A stretch of 64,000 nucleotides of DNA, from contig OY998185.1 of NCBI GenBank assembly GCA_963921935.1, forward strand, positions 32,580,487-32,644,486. Reading direction: 5' to 3'. The DNA is from Galeruca laticollis. Lineage: Eukaryota > Arthropoda > Insecta > Coleoptera > Chrysomelidae. Below the pieces are notes generated by a model. It did not search any database and had not been told where the DNA came from. It saw nothing but the letters and a program-made list of their open reading frames with translations. This document shows, piece after piece, positions 1 to 11,800 of this stretch; position 1 is the first letter of the stretch; each line of letters begins with the position of its first letter. Made by a program: the position numbers and the translations under genes.

Positions 1-579
1 ATAATCGGCAACATTCATCAAAATTTCTGGCTCGTAATGTTTGAGACTCTACTCAACAAGTTTCTTGAAAGTAACATGTGATGTTGAAGTGCATCGGCGG
101 GTCGATGATTGTTTTGTTAGTTGTGAAACAGTAAGTTTTCCAAAATTGTGTATGGTGGGTCACGTTAAGAAAATGGTGGTGGTAGAACAACATTTTTATT
201 CTGAAGGCACCTTCGTTAGGTAGGGTGTCATACCATTTGGTTTATACCATTGCTATATATTTTTAATAAAATACCTTCGGATTTTTGCCTTCTAAGACAA
301 GCTCAAAGGAAACACAACTTTTGACGTGGTAGGCGTTAATCATAATTCCGTCATCTTTCCAAATATTTCCATAAGGTGGTTGCAGTTGCAGGAGGAGCAG
401 AAAAATATGATATCTCCCTAAATGTTCGTCGGAGGATTCTCTCTTTGGTTTTTTTTTGAGAAAAATAAAGCAGGAGTTACTTTGTTTGATTCCTAGGAAT
501 AGGCCATTTTCATTCATAAATAATTTGGTTCGTACATTTTTCTCAGCATTAGTGTGTTACCTATATATAAACCATATTA
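1..579. other. no recognisable gene
   Basis: Only short, low-complexity open frames occur here and none shows a motif I recognise. The stretch adjoins the Penelope-like fragment that starts at 580 and could hold its eroded downstream part, but I cannot show that. Confidence 0.5.
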
Positions 580-1056
580 TCAATAAACTGCTTTTTCAAG
601 TATTTCCCGGTTAAACGCTTTTGAGTTTGCGAATTCCCAGTAGGTATGTAAGGTTATAAAATTACATTGTTCAACTAAAATAATGTTTTCTCTAATTAAG
701 TCATCCAAACAGTCAAATTCTACTGGATGTAATTGGAATGTGAGTTCTGAAAGTACAACTTTTATGTAGTTGTCTAAGGAGTCTCTAACTTTGAACCATT
801 TCTTACATTCTGATTTTATCCAAACTCGTTGAGCACATTTCATAGCTTTTTGTGCTTGTGGTGTTTTAGTGTGACATTTTATATTCACATAATTTGGTAT
901 TACTTTTTTCCTAAGGCATTCTTGGTTAAACCAAATGTTTTGTGATGCTTTGTAACGTTTTTGTAGTAACTTCTGGTACAGTCGGGTCAAATCTTCTCTC
1001 GAAGATTCTTTAATGAAATTGACTGTCTCGACCCTTACTTCGTGGAATATGCTCAT
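580..1056 (-). pseudogene. Penelope-like element family A, N-terminal ORF fragment
   Basis: A 158-residue open frame begins at a clear ATG (1054-1056). It contains NIWFNQECLRKKVIPNYV (about residues 40-57), which resembles the pre-RT segment of Penelope proteins, where an aromatic-rich stretch is followed by a basic 'CL...IP' motif. The DNA of its first 14 or so codons recurs at 33,738-33,790, at 27,418-27,470 and as a 33-bp scrap at 53,152-53,184, so this is a repeated mobile sequence and not a host gene. Neither reverse transcriptase nor GIY-YIG sequence follows below 580, so the copy is truncated. Assignment to PLEs rests on the shared DNA with copies that do carry RT and GIY-YIG remnants. 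A host-derived protein is an unlikely alternative. Confidence 0.55.
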
Positions 1057-1085
1057 ATTAGTGTTTTTAAATTAAACTCACGGTC

Positions 1086-2570
1086 TCTAGTAAATTAGAG
1101 AAAATGTCAGCACGATGGAGCATATGAATTTTAAAATAATGTTATTTCAAATGATTCCCATCACTTTTATAATTTCAATTTTTATGTGTACTTCTTTCGA
1201 TACTTCGAAAGCATATCAGAGGTTTAGCTAAGAATTCGTTGGATTTGTTTTAACCTTACTAAGTTTACATATAGCTGATTAGTAGAATGTTTTTTAAGTA
1301 ATGTTATTTTATTGCCAAATATTATTTTCTATATACGAAACAGATTAAAAATATCATTCATACATTTCTTTATTTGTTAATTCCTGTATTATTTGTTACA
1401 CTACTTTTGCCTATTTCAATTTGAATCTTTAAATACGGTGGCGCCCTTAATCGTCTGTTATTAAAAGAAGAGAACATCAACTACTAAATCCGAACCCTCC
1501 ACTGCTCAACCACTAAGCTGAACTACGGGGCACATTGTGTAAAGGAATCTCTTGAAAATTCCTCTGATGAGATAACACTTTGACAAAAAAAAAATATTAA
1601 CTGATCGCAATGTGTAACTGTAACTGGGTATCCAAATAACACCAGGAAAAACTCTAGTTATGAGGTTTATTAGTTATTACGCATTAACTAATTGGCAACA
1701 ACGTAGACGTTATCAATGGTTGGAAGAATTTAGGCAACTACTAAGAAAAAATAAGGGAGACGGTAGGTTCGAAGTTAGCAGAAGAGTCAAATTCCCATAA
1801 CAGTGCGCGGTGTTTGAAAGCAATGGACTAATACATATTCTCAATCCTCAGATATTGTGACGTGCTTTCTTTCCTTAAAAGAATCACGGACGTCACTATG
1901 ACATCCATGGCTTCGGTACTTCCTAGACTTCCTCTGGCGCCAGATGTTTGGGGTGGTTTAATCCACCGAACTCTCGAAAATACGCGTCGAGAGTTACCAA
2001 GGTAGCCACAGATGGAGGTTCAGTAATTCCAGGGGTCTGTTGTTATTGACCTTTCCGGATACGTAGTGTGAAAACAGGCTTTAATTGCTTACCACTATCA
2101 GAAAATGAAACTACTCGCTACTGGAGAAATTATAAATTTTAATTCCACAAACAAAGTTGAATTTTACATAAATGGGAAATTAAACCAATTTTAGTGTTTT
2201 ACAAAAACATCAGAATCTACTGCTAAAGATCTACGTTATTAATAAAACCAAAAGCGGCCTGACACGAAGCAATAAATATTCTAGCTATTTTACAACGGAG
2301 GCGGAAAATAACGTACATAATTCTACTAGTACGTAGCAGGTGAAAACAGTACAAAGTTCCTAGTGATAATATGTCAAAATGCACAGAGAAAGCGTTATGG
2401 TTGCACTAACAGAGCGTACTAAATCGGTTCCTAGTATTTGTGTACTTTTTTTAAATAAAGCGGAAGAAAATAATCAATTAACTAGTCTCGGCTGCCGGTT
2501 TAATCTCAATAGCCACCGGAATTTCTTAGCGATTTCACTAGATTCAACTAAACTAGGTTTTACTGATCAA
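1086..2570. other. no recognisable gene
   Basis: AT-rich sequence with frequent stops in all frames. The only structured item I see is a tRNA-like box pair at 1485-1525, listed separately. Confidence 0.5.
1485..1525 (-). other. tRNA-like A/B-box pair, possible SINE relic
   Basis: Read on the minus strand, TAGTTCAGCTTAGTGGTTGA resembles a tRNA D-arm (pol III A box), and GGTTCGGATTTA resembles a T-arm (B box). The boxes start only about 29 bases apart, against about 44 in a real tRNA, so the anticodon arm is missing and this is not a working tRNA. A decayed tRNA-derived SINE head is the simplest reading; chance similarity cannot be excluded. Confidence 0.3.
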
Positions 2571-3440
2571 CACAACGGCCTATCGTACGAAATCAAATAT
2601 TCCAGATAAAGAAAACTACCAGCAAAATGCGAAAACTCTCTAGGATATCCCTGCTCGGCAGCGAATACTTTTGAGATTATTTCGTATCCCTTAAATCAAA
2701 TTTGCCTTAGAGGCCTCTCGAATTGATCCCTACTCAGCAGCGAATCCAGACGAGATTTTTCTAAGCAAGTGCAAACGAACTAAATTTTCTTAACAGTACG
2801 ACGGCCTATTCAGCGGGATTAAATACTTATAACTAAAGTTTTACTGGCAAAACAACAACAGCCTATTGTACGAACTAAACTTTTCAGATAAAATAGATTA
2901 ACAGTAGAATCCGAAAACCTCTCCTTCGTATCCCTGCTCAGCAGCGAATACTCTCGAGATTATTTCGTATCTCTCAAATCAAATCTGTCTTAGAGGCCTC
3001 TCGTATTGATCCCTGCTCAGCAGCGAATCCAGACGAGATTTTTCTAAGCAAATGCAAAAAAAAACTAAATTTTCTTAACAGTACAACGGCCTGTTGGGCG
3101 GGATTAAATATTCAGATGAAACAGACTCTATATGTTGTATCTAAGGTTTTACTAACAAACAACAGCCTATTGTACGAAATCAAATTCTCAGATAAAATAG
3201 ATTACAGTAGAATCCGAAAACCTCTCTTTCGTATTCCTGCTCAGCAGCGAATACTCTCGAGATTATTCCGTAACTCTTAAATCAAATCTGCCTTAGAGGC
3301 CTCTCGAATTGATCCCTGCTTAGCAGCGAATCCAGACGAGATTTTTCTAAGCAAATGCAAAAAAAAACAAATTTTTCTAACAGTACAACGGCCTATTGGA
3401 CGGGATTAAATATTCAGATAAAATAGACTCTATATGTTCT
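2571..3440. repeat. diverged tandem repeat, three units of about 290 bp
   Basis: The landmark CAGCGAATCCAGACGAG recurs at about 2738, 3021 and 3324, giving unit lengths near 283 and 303 bp. Other landmarks recur in register: 'GAGGCCTCTCG', 'TTTTTCTAAGCAA', and 'ACGGCCTATT' with small changes. Each unit also holds an internal duplication, because 'CCCTGCTCAGCAGCGAAT' appears twice per unit about 95 bp apart. No long open frame runs through the array. It may be satellite DNA or the internal repeat of an unidentified transposon. Confidence 0.8.
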
Positions 3441-4136
3441 AACTTCGGAATTATACACAAATACTACGAATTCAAACGTTAAAAATAAAAGCGGCTAAGT
3501 GTTGGATGATAATAGTTATTAACAGAACAATTTTATATCCACTTACCTGATCCACAAAAACCAGTCACAGTATTCGGTGTGAACAAAATGTAATTTGCAA
3601 GCAGAAAAAGAAAGAAAAAGCTCTCTTTACCTGTATGCTACGTCCTTTTATTAAATTGTCCTACCTCACTTACGAAGTCTCCTCCTTAAAATTTTGAAAA
3701 TGCGCGCACATTAGCAGACTGGTTTAAGTGAACTCGACAAAAGGATATACCGGATGTCTCAGAAGCAGTACATTTATATAAAAATAAATACTCCTAGTTA
3801 AATTTCGAAAGAGAGGCGATTTATTTATTTAAATAAAATGAAATGTATACTGCATGGTTGCTGGAAATGAAAACATTAAAAAGTAACATCGTTACAATAT
3901 ACATGATATTCATGGTCATTCCACTGGGCAAACACAGACGAATTGGTAGAAAAGAAAGAGGAGATTGGATGTGTTTGATACGTAAGCCGAAGACGTCAGA
4001 AAACATTTAGCTTACGTATTGAATTCTAGATTTGGAATAGCTGTTTTGAGCTTGTCAAACGATCGGTGAGAAATATTATTTTTTATTTCATCTGACAAAC
4101 ATCAAATTCTGTCCATATAGACCTTGACAATATCCT
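3441..4136. other. no recognisable gene
   Basis: AT-rich spacer between the tandem array and the Sailor transposon. I see no motif-bearing open frame and no repeat that recurs elsewhere in the window. Confidence 0.5.
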
Positions 4137-4138
4137 TA

Positions 4139-4158
4139 ACCCTTAAACTGAGAGTAGC
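4139..4158 (+). repeat. Sailor left terminal inverted repeat
   Basis: Begins ACCCTTAAACTGAGAGTA directly after the TA target dinucleotide. It matches the inverted right end with mismatches at positions 9, 11 and 15. Confidence 0.6.
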
Positions 4159-4200
4159 TACAAAATTAGCGCCATATGAGACTATCGGTACTGCATACAG

Positions 4201-5452
4201 TTGGGTGTTAGTGACGCTGTAATTAAGTGCAGTTATTTAACTAAAGTTTCTGAGAGTACTATATACAATATTCTAAAGAAATCGCGGGACGGATCTTTGA
4301 CAAGAGAACGAGGTGAAAACTGTAAACCGGAAAGTAGGGGAAGAAAGAAAATTGTTTTGGACGACCAAACACGGAATGCTATACGTAGGGAAATACATTC
4401 TTTTTATTTTAGGAATGAAATCCCCTCGGTAGCTAAATTGAGCAAGGTAATAGAAGCTGATGATACTTTACCAAACATCAGTGATAAAGTTTTGAGACGA
4501 ACTTTAAAATTAATGAATTTTCGTTACCAAACAAGAAGTAGAAACAGTGCCTTAATTGAACGAAATGACATTGTGGAATGGAGGAGAAATTTTTTAAAAC
4601 AGATACGACAGTTTCGTAACGAAGGACGGCACATATATTATCTTGACGAAACATGGTTAAATGAAGGCCACACTGTGTCAAGACATGAATATACGAAGCA
4701 ATCGACAAGCCTTTATGGAGGGTTTCTCTTCCGGTTTAAAAGCTCCCTCTGGGAAAGGACGTCGACTGATTATCACTCACATTGGCAGCGAGGAAGGATT
4801 TGTAGAAGGTGGATTACTAAGTTTTCAGTCCAAAAAAACTGTCGATTACCATGAAGAGATGGATGGTAACCGGTTTGAAACATGGTTTAGATCAATTTTA
4901 ACAAAGGTAACTCCTGGTTCAGTGATAGTTATGGATAATGCTTCATACCACTCTCGTCGACTGGAGCAAATACCTACTTCAGCTAGCCGCAAGAGGGTTA
5001 TAATTGATTGGTTAGAGAGTAAAAGCATTCCGCACAACGAGGCAATGCTAAAAGTTGAATTGTTATCTCTCGTACGGAAACATAAAAGCAGTTATATTAA
5101 GTACGTTGTCGATGAAATGGCGAAAGATTCCAACGTCTCAGTTGTTAGACTTCCTCCCTACCACTGTGAGTTAAACCCCATCGAGCTGGTTTGGGCCCAA
5201 GTGAAAAATTATGTTGCGAGAAAAAACAGTACATTCAAAATGGCTGACGTTGAGAAACTGTTTGACGAGGCGCTGCATACCGTTACTGCTGAGAGTTGGC
5301 GTAAATGTATTCAACACGTATTAAAAGAAGAAATAAAGTTTTGAGATTTAGACATACGTGTGGAAGTAATGACGGAACCACTCATTATCGATATAGGAGG
5401 AGAAAGCGATGATTCTGAGGAGTCGTCAGGGAGTGATACCGCTTCCAGTTAG
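4201..5452 (+). pseudogene. DD82E transposase, frameshifted
   Basis: The protein would cut and paste the element by a DDE-type RNase-H fold. An N-terminal helix-turn-helix segment (STIYNILKKSRDG) is followed by the first catalytic Asp in YYLDETW (about 4640), the second in VIVMDNASYH (about 4930) and the Glu in LPPYHCELNPIELVWAQVK (about 5150-5205). I count 82 residues between the second Asp and the Glu. The frame shifts by one base at about 4690-4715, just after the first Asp. A TGA at 5342-5344 cuts off an acidic, Ser-rich tail that stays open in the same frame to TAG at 5450-5452; homologues usually end in such a tail. No ATG opens the 5' end, so the start is lost or lies in another exon. 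Confidence 0.85.
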
Positions 5453-5979
5453 TCAGACATTTTACAAGTGACCTCGCAACATACCTATACTTATTGGTAA
5501 TTTATTTTGGTCTTGACAAACAACTTTTTTTAGTTTTAGTAGTAGTAAGTTGGAATTGACTTTTAAACATTTTTTTATTTTGTTTTAACTTACTTATGAA
5601 CAACTTGTGATAAGTTATTATTTCAAATGTTAAAAATTGAAATTCCAGATATTTCAGTATTCGCACCCTTAAACTATGATACGCTCATGGAGTTCACTTT
5701 AAATCGGTAGATAACCGATGACGTCACTTTACACAATTTCGACTATCGAGTATATACGGTATCTAAAAAATATTTTGGTTGCGCGAGAGTATCGGTATAC
5801 AGGACCGCTAACAATCTCAGGAGTCAGATGCAAACTACAAAAGTGATATGAGAATCACACTAAAATGTGCGTGTTTAAATTGTAACAGAATTTTATGAAG
5901 GTACTTAGACAGCCAACAATATAGCACTGTAATAATCCAGAATACTAGAGAAATAAATTTCTATAGCAGCACGACATAC

Positions 5980-5999
5980 CGTAGTCTCGGGTTAAGGGT
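5980..5999 (-). repeat. Sailor right terminal inverted repeat
   Basis: Read inward on the minus strand it begins ACCCTTAACCCGAGACTA and abuts TA at 6000-6001. Confidence 0.6.
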
Positions 6000-6001
6000 T
6001 A

Positions 6002-8557
6002 AAACATAAAATTTACACGAGATTCATCAACCTAAATGGACGATTATTTAGAATTGAAATGATGAACTTGTTTAGAGATAAAAACATCGGGTAAACAACT
6101 ATCACTGATAAGCGAATGATAATAAGAAGAAGAAAATAGAGAGTATGCCGCATTGAATTCCCAAGAAGTGACAAGTTAAAATATTACTAGGAAATATTGT
6201 ACCCTAACCTAATCCGCAGCGTAATAAAAATTGCGATGTGGCTACCGCAAGGCTTCCTCACACACGATACATGTCAAGTTTTTGACAGTAATGTCATACT
6301 CTAAATAATAGCTATTGATTTGATTTGAAATAGTTGAAAGGGGACATAACATACGAACGCACCAACGTCATGCTCAAACTTGGTCAGTCGTCTTACATAG
6401 TTATGAAACGGATATTTCCGCAAAAATCCCAACTTTTTTTCACGCCATTACATACAACCTTTTCTGACATTGTGTGTTCGGAAGTAAAACGTGAAATTTG
6501 GATTTTCTCGATGACAAGCAAGGTTATTACCTATTTCTAGATACTACGTAACAAAGGTTAAGTTCTGAATCTACGCAAGGAGAATGAAAATCTACTACGC
6601 CAAGCTGAGTCGCTTCGACAGCGCAACGAAAAACTACAAATTTTCCGGTAAACTAAATATAATAACCGCAGCAATAGCAGATTCCATTCGTCGATGGCGT
6701 GGAAAATTATTCCTCAAATCAACGTACGTTTTGCATTGGAAGTCGTGGATATCATAACAAATCTTCCTGCCCAGAGTCCACGAATATGTTGCGCACATAA
6801 TGAATTGAACGTTCATCTGTGTCCAAAAATAAGGAACAACTGCGGTCATTGATTGGTAAAGCAGAACTCGGCGATCGGAAACAATTTCAGCGGAAACCAT
6901 GTGTTTAATTGATGATCTTGATAATAAAGTATTCGTAGACTGTATAAATATTTTAATAGGTATATATTGAACTAATACAATGCAAAATGTGACATTATTT
7001 TTATAAAGCCAACAATAGTCATTGTAGCAGTGTTTTGAGTTGAAATTGTAAAACAGCGCCAATACCACAAAAGCAATAATAAACTTTGGTGGCGCTGGCG
7101 AAATAGTTGACCCGAAACTTAGTAAAATAGATTGAAAAGGTTGTGAAATCCTCCTTCAGTAGTTTGTAGACACACACACAAATATTTCTCTTTTCTATTC
7201 TCTATTTCTCTTGCAATTAACTGAGAACTTTCATGATTATTCCATTCTTCTTTTTCCAATTCTGATTGATTGCTGTTGAAGTGAAATTGTTATTTGATAG
7301 ATTTTTAAATTGGCCATTTTCTCTTATTCGTAATATTTTATTGCTATATCAAGGTAATAGTTACCTAAATACTGTTTTCCGATTTGTGTATCGTCCTTGC
7401 CAAATCCAAAACCACGCAAAAAAGTAATCATTGAATTTCATTATGTTCCGGACACACTATTCAATCGTAAAACTTCCAATTTACAGCTCGTTAGCTGACA
7501 TGATGCTTTTAGTCAGAATTTCAATTAACATAATGAAATAATTCCATTCAATTTTTGATGAATATTCAAGCCTGCATTTCTCGCAACTTTTTGTATTGTA
7601 TTCATATGAACAAATGCATTACTTCATTACGGAATTACAAAATTGTTCAATAATACATTACATTCATTATTTGACTAGAGCTCTCATAATTCAAACTTTC
7701 GCAGTGTTTTATATAAAATTTACATTTTTTTTATATGCGCGTCTTTACTTTTCATCAATCAATTGACACACGTGTCCCCTAAACTCACAGTGCTCGATTA
7801 TGTCAGTTCCACCAATTGATAAAAATAAAATTATTCCCCATTATGAAAAGAATATTGGCTGAATATATTCGTTCCATTTTAAGACCGCGTCATTTTGAGT
7901 TGAAAACTCAAAGTGTCGCCGGCTACTTTAAGCGGCTTTTTTAGACGAAATTATGGAATGCATCAATTCCTGGGCAATCGTAGTCTGTGCACCTGTCAAT
8001 TGAGTCCCAGCAACTAATTCAAACTAATCCGTAGACTTGAAACTATAATGCTCAAGTCAACCGTAGCTCAAACACCATTCAACCAAGCGATATCAATCAA
8101 ATATAAACCTAAAAGTAATATCTCATCCATACCTCAAATGTGACTAGTATTACAACTAATGAAAAACTCAAATATAAACCTGGTGTTAGAACCACCACTT
8201 TTAGGGCAGGTCAAGTCAATTCACCAGTTAACACAGGGATTATACGCAGTTGAAGGATTTGAAGGCGAAAGAAATTGCGGAAATATACGGCATGTGGGTA
8301 ATACCTAACCATATTAGCGAAATATAAGAAATTTGTTTGGAATTCCAAATATTTCAATAATAATTGTGAAGAACTTTGGTCATGAGCCCGTTTTTGTTGA
8401 ACAAAATCCGGTGCTTTAAATCTATTTAGTGTTCTGAACTTAACTTAACGTCTAGTATTACTCAGATATACATGAAATCATGTAGATGATAACTGATTTT
8501 GAGCCAACTTGTTGATGCATCAATATGAGTGGGCTTCTTGTATACCATCATCATCAT
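6002..8557. other. no intact gene; one coiled-coil-like relic
   Basis: No coherent gene is visible. On the plus strand, about 6569-6645, one frame reads LRKENENLLRQAESLRQRNEKLQ, a heptad-like coiled coil with stops on both sides. It could be a relic of a transposon-encoded protein, but I cannot assign it. The rest is AT-rich and ends in a CAT-repeat tract at 8546-8562. Confidence 0.4.
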
Positions 8558-8562
8558 CATCA

Positions 8563-8758
8563 AATTAAAATAAATACAAGGAATGCAGTTTAATCTTGAA
8601 GTGAACTTTTTATTCAGTAAATTAACATAACTGTTCGCTTTTGACTGACAAGTTAGAAAAATTAAAATTAAAATCAAATCATTTATTTGTAGTCAAGGTA
8701 ACGACTACCGACTGTCTTTTAGAACAATTAACATATAAAGTACAATTTTACTTTAACA
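8563..8758 (-). repeat. copia 3' LTR
   Basis: 196 bp; in element orientation it begins TGTTAAAGTAAAATTG, the usual copia-type TGTT start. It differs from the 5' LTR at one base (GAAGTGAAC here, GATGTGAAC there). Confidence 0.95.
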
Positions 8759-8768
8759 CTTTCCCTTG
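8759..8768 (-). other. copia polypurine tract
   Basis: On the minus strand CAAGGGAAAG lies directly before the 3' LTR, where plus-strand DNA synthesis is primed. Confidence 0.7.
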
Positions 8769-8824
8769 TTAATTGTTGTAATAATAATGAAATAAACAAA
8801 CAAAACATCTTAGTACCCACTATG

Positions 8825-11800
8825 TTACTTTAAACCCAATTTATCGCGTAATATTTGTAATCGTATTGCACCCAAAGGCTTCGTCATAATATCTGCCAGT
8901 TGATTCTCAGAAGATATTTGTTGAACTGCTAATTCGCCTTCGGTTACCCTCTCTCGAATAAAGAAGTGCTTGATGGCTATATGTTTTGTTCGTCGATGAA
9001 ACTCTGGATTTTCGCTTAAACGCACTGCTGCTGTATTGTCGACCTCAATTATTGGAACTTGCTTTAAAGTTACAATATTTTTAAACAATCTTGAGAGCCA
9101 AATAATTTCTTTAGCTGCTTCACTTGCTGCAATAATTTCAGCTTCGGTAGTGGAAGTGGCTACCGTAGGTTGTCTTTGACTCATCCATGAAATAGCCCCT
9201 CCTGCATACTTAACTACGACACCAGAAGTAGAGCGACCAGTTTTCGTGCATCCTCCAAAATCAGCGTCACTGAAAGTCTCAAGAATACCCCTTTTTACCT
9301 TACGAGTATAGGTTATTCCTTTCGTCAATGTGCCTGCTACATAGCGGAAAACTCTTTTAACGCGAGCTGCATCTTCCAAAGATGGATTTTCCAGTGATCT
9401 TGATAAAAATCCAACGCTGTATGCTAAGTCAGGTCGAGTTCCTAGCATCAAATACATGAGAGCTCCGACCGCCTGTCTGTAAGGGAAATTATGTGCTTTG
9501 GAATTTTCTTTCCCTGATTGAGAAATCTCAGAAGCTTTCAACATTGGCGTAGAGACTGGTTTGCAATCTGAAAAATTGAAACGTTCTAGAATCTTTTTAG
9601 CAAAAGCTTGTTGATTAATTGTAATGTAATCATCTGTTTGTTCAATTTCTAGCCCTAAAAAGTATGAAGCTTTCTGTGAAGTGATCTTGAATTCTTTGCT
9701 TAAATCTTGTAAGAAAATCTTCAAATCTTGAGGATCTGTTGCGGCAACTAATCCATCATCTACGTACAGAGCCATGATAATACTTTTGTCATTTTCTTTT
9801 CGCATGAACAAACATGGATCTGCATCACTAACTTTGAAGCCGAGACTGATAAGATACTTGCCAAAACGTTTGAACCAGCATCTTGGAGCCTGTTTCAAAC
9901 CATACAAACTTTTTTGAAGTTGACATACCTGATCAGTACCGTTTTTGTAGCCTTCTGGTTGCTGCATGTAAATAACCTCTTCAAGTTCGCCGTATAAAAA
10001 TGCTGTAGATACGTCAAACTGTGCTAGATGCATCTGCTCACTTGCAGCTACGCTTAAAATCGACCGAATAGTTGCCATTCTTGCTACTGGGCTGAAGGTC
10101 TGGCTATAGTCAATGCCGTAGCGTTGACTGAAACCTTTTATAACTAGTCTTGCCTTGTATCGATTGACCGAACCATCTGGATTGGTTTTAACTCTGTAGG
10201 TCCATTTGCATGGGATCGCTTTTGCTCCTTGTGGCAAAGTTGACAGCTTCCATGTGTGATTTTCATTGAGCGATTTCATCTCATCATCCATGGCTCGTTT
10301 CCACTGTAAACTTTCCCTACCTGAAACAGCTTCTTGGAATGATTGAGGAGTTACATACGTGTCAATAAAATCAGTGTTTTCAGCAATGTGTGCATATTCT
10401 TGTAGGTAACTTGGCTTTCTCAACTTCGAGCGATCTCTCAAAGTTCTTGCAGGTACTGGCGAGGGCGTCGCTGGCTCTTCCTCGTCATCGGTTGCCGATT
10501 CAGGTTCCGTGCTTTCCGACTCGTACTCAAGTGGTTCATCTTGTTGAACTGGTATCTCGGGGTACTCCAAAGGCTCTTCTAGTTCGACTGGAACCTCAGG
10601 ATTTTCCTCGATGTTATCTTTCTGTAAATGAGAATCTTTGAGTGGTAACTGAACCTCATGATCGCAATCTCTCGTTAACTCGCGAAATTGAACGTCTCTT
10701 GAGACAATAACTTTGTGCTCTTCCTTGACATAAATTCTGTATCTTTCATCGTTATCGTAACCTATCAAATAACCCTTGATTGCTTTCTCGTCCATTTTTC
10801 TTCTCTTTTCTTTAGGTATATGAACGTAGCAAGTTGATGCAATGATGCGTAAGTGCTTAATTCTCGGCTTACTTCCAATCCACAGCTCGTAAGGACTCAT
10901 ACCGTCTACTGATGATTTGCCTGTTCTGTTCAATACGTACGTAGCTGTAGTGACTAATTCTGCTCAAATGGCTTCAGGAAATTTCACGTCGGGATTGGAG
11001 TACTTGAATGTTCTAGCCATTTCAACGATTGTGCGATTTTCTCGTTCAACGCAACCATTTTGCTGTGGTGTATACGGAGCTGTCAATCTGTGCGTAATTC
11101 CATTTTTCTCTAGAATAGCCTTGACCTCCACATTGTCGAACTCGCCGCCGTTGTCACTCAGCAGCGCCTTAATCGAATGACCTTGCTGTTTTGCGTGAGC
11201 AATCATTGACTGTAAAGCTGCTGTGACGTCAGACTTCTCTGCAATTATGTAGCAATATCGAAATTTAGTGAACATATCTTTGGATATGGCCATATACCTC
11301 TTCTTGCTAAATGATACATCAAAAGGACCACATAAATCTGTAGCAATCAGTTCTCCAGGTTGGCTTGCTTTTCTTCTAGTACCGAAAGCTAAACGATGGG
11401 CCTTACCGTAAACGCACGGTTCACAAATTTCTCTGTCTAACTTGACGTTAATACCCAATTCTTTTTGTAACAAGTTTTTCACGTGCTGCTTGTCCTGATG
11501 TCCCCACCTCTCGTGATACAGCTGTAATTGAGAACTATCAGTAACAGCAACATTGAAACTTACATTACCAGCGGGAAAAATCGGTTTGATAGCTGCTTTG
11601 AATAGTGTTCCGTGAACATTTCGGACTCCACTTAGCAGTATCTTGTTATTCACTTTGAGCGAGCACCACGTAGCTGTTGATTCAAACATACTGTTTAGGT
11701 TTCTGTCTTGAGCTGCTAGAACAGAAAACAAATTCTTCGATATGTCGGGAACGTACCCAACATCGTGCAAGGTTAGGATGTATCGCTCGTCGTTCACTGT

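Larger units (their letters stand above)
4139..5999 (+). mobile_element. IS630/Tc1/mariner transposon of the DD82E (Sailor) type
   Basis: A transposase relic (4201-5452) lies between inverted ends that both begin ACCCTTAA, each next to a TA dinucleotide (4137-4138 and 6000-6001), as expected for TA-targeting elements. The ends agree at about 14 of the first 17 positions. Catalytic spacing in the transposase (82 residues between the second Asp and the Glu) places it in the DD82E group reported as Sailor. The total length of 1.86 kb suits a single-gene element. Sequence between the gene and the right end holds further CCTTAAACT- and TATCGGTA-like copies that may be subterminal repeats. Confidence 0.75.

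Noticed and set aside
2379..2609. 76-codon open frame with ATG
   Set aside because: It runs into the tandem repeat, shows no motif and has no neighbour suggesting a gene.
2538..3440. CRISPR-like array
   Set aside because: Units are about 290 bp and tandem without spacers; the host is a eukaryote.
5719..5726. TGACGTCA site within the Sailor element
   Set aside because: It is a single 8-mer with no supporting promoter features.
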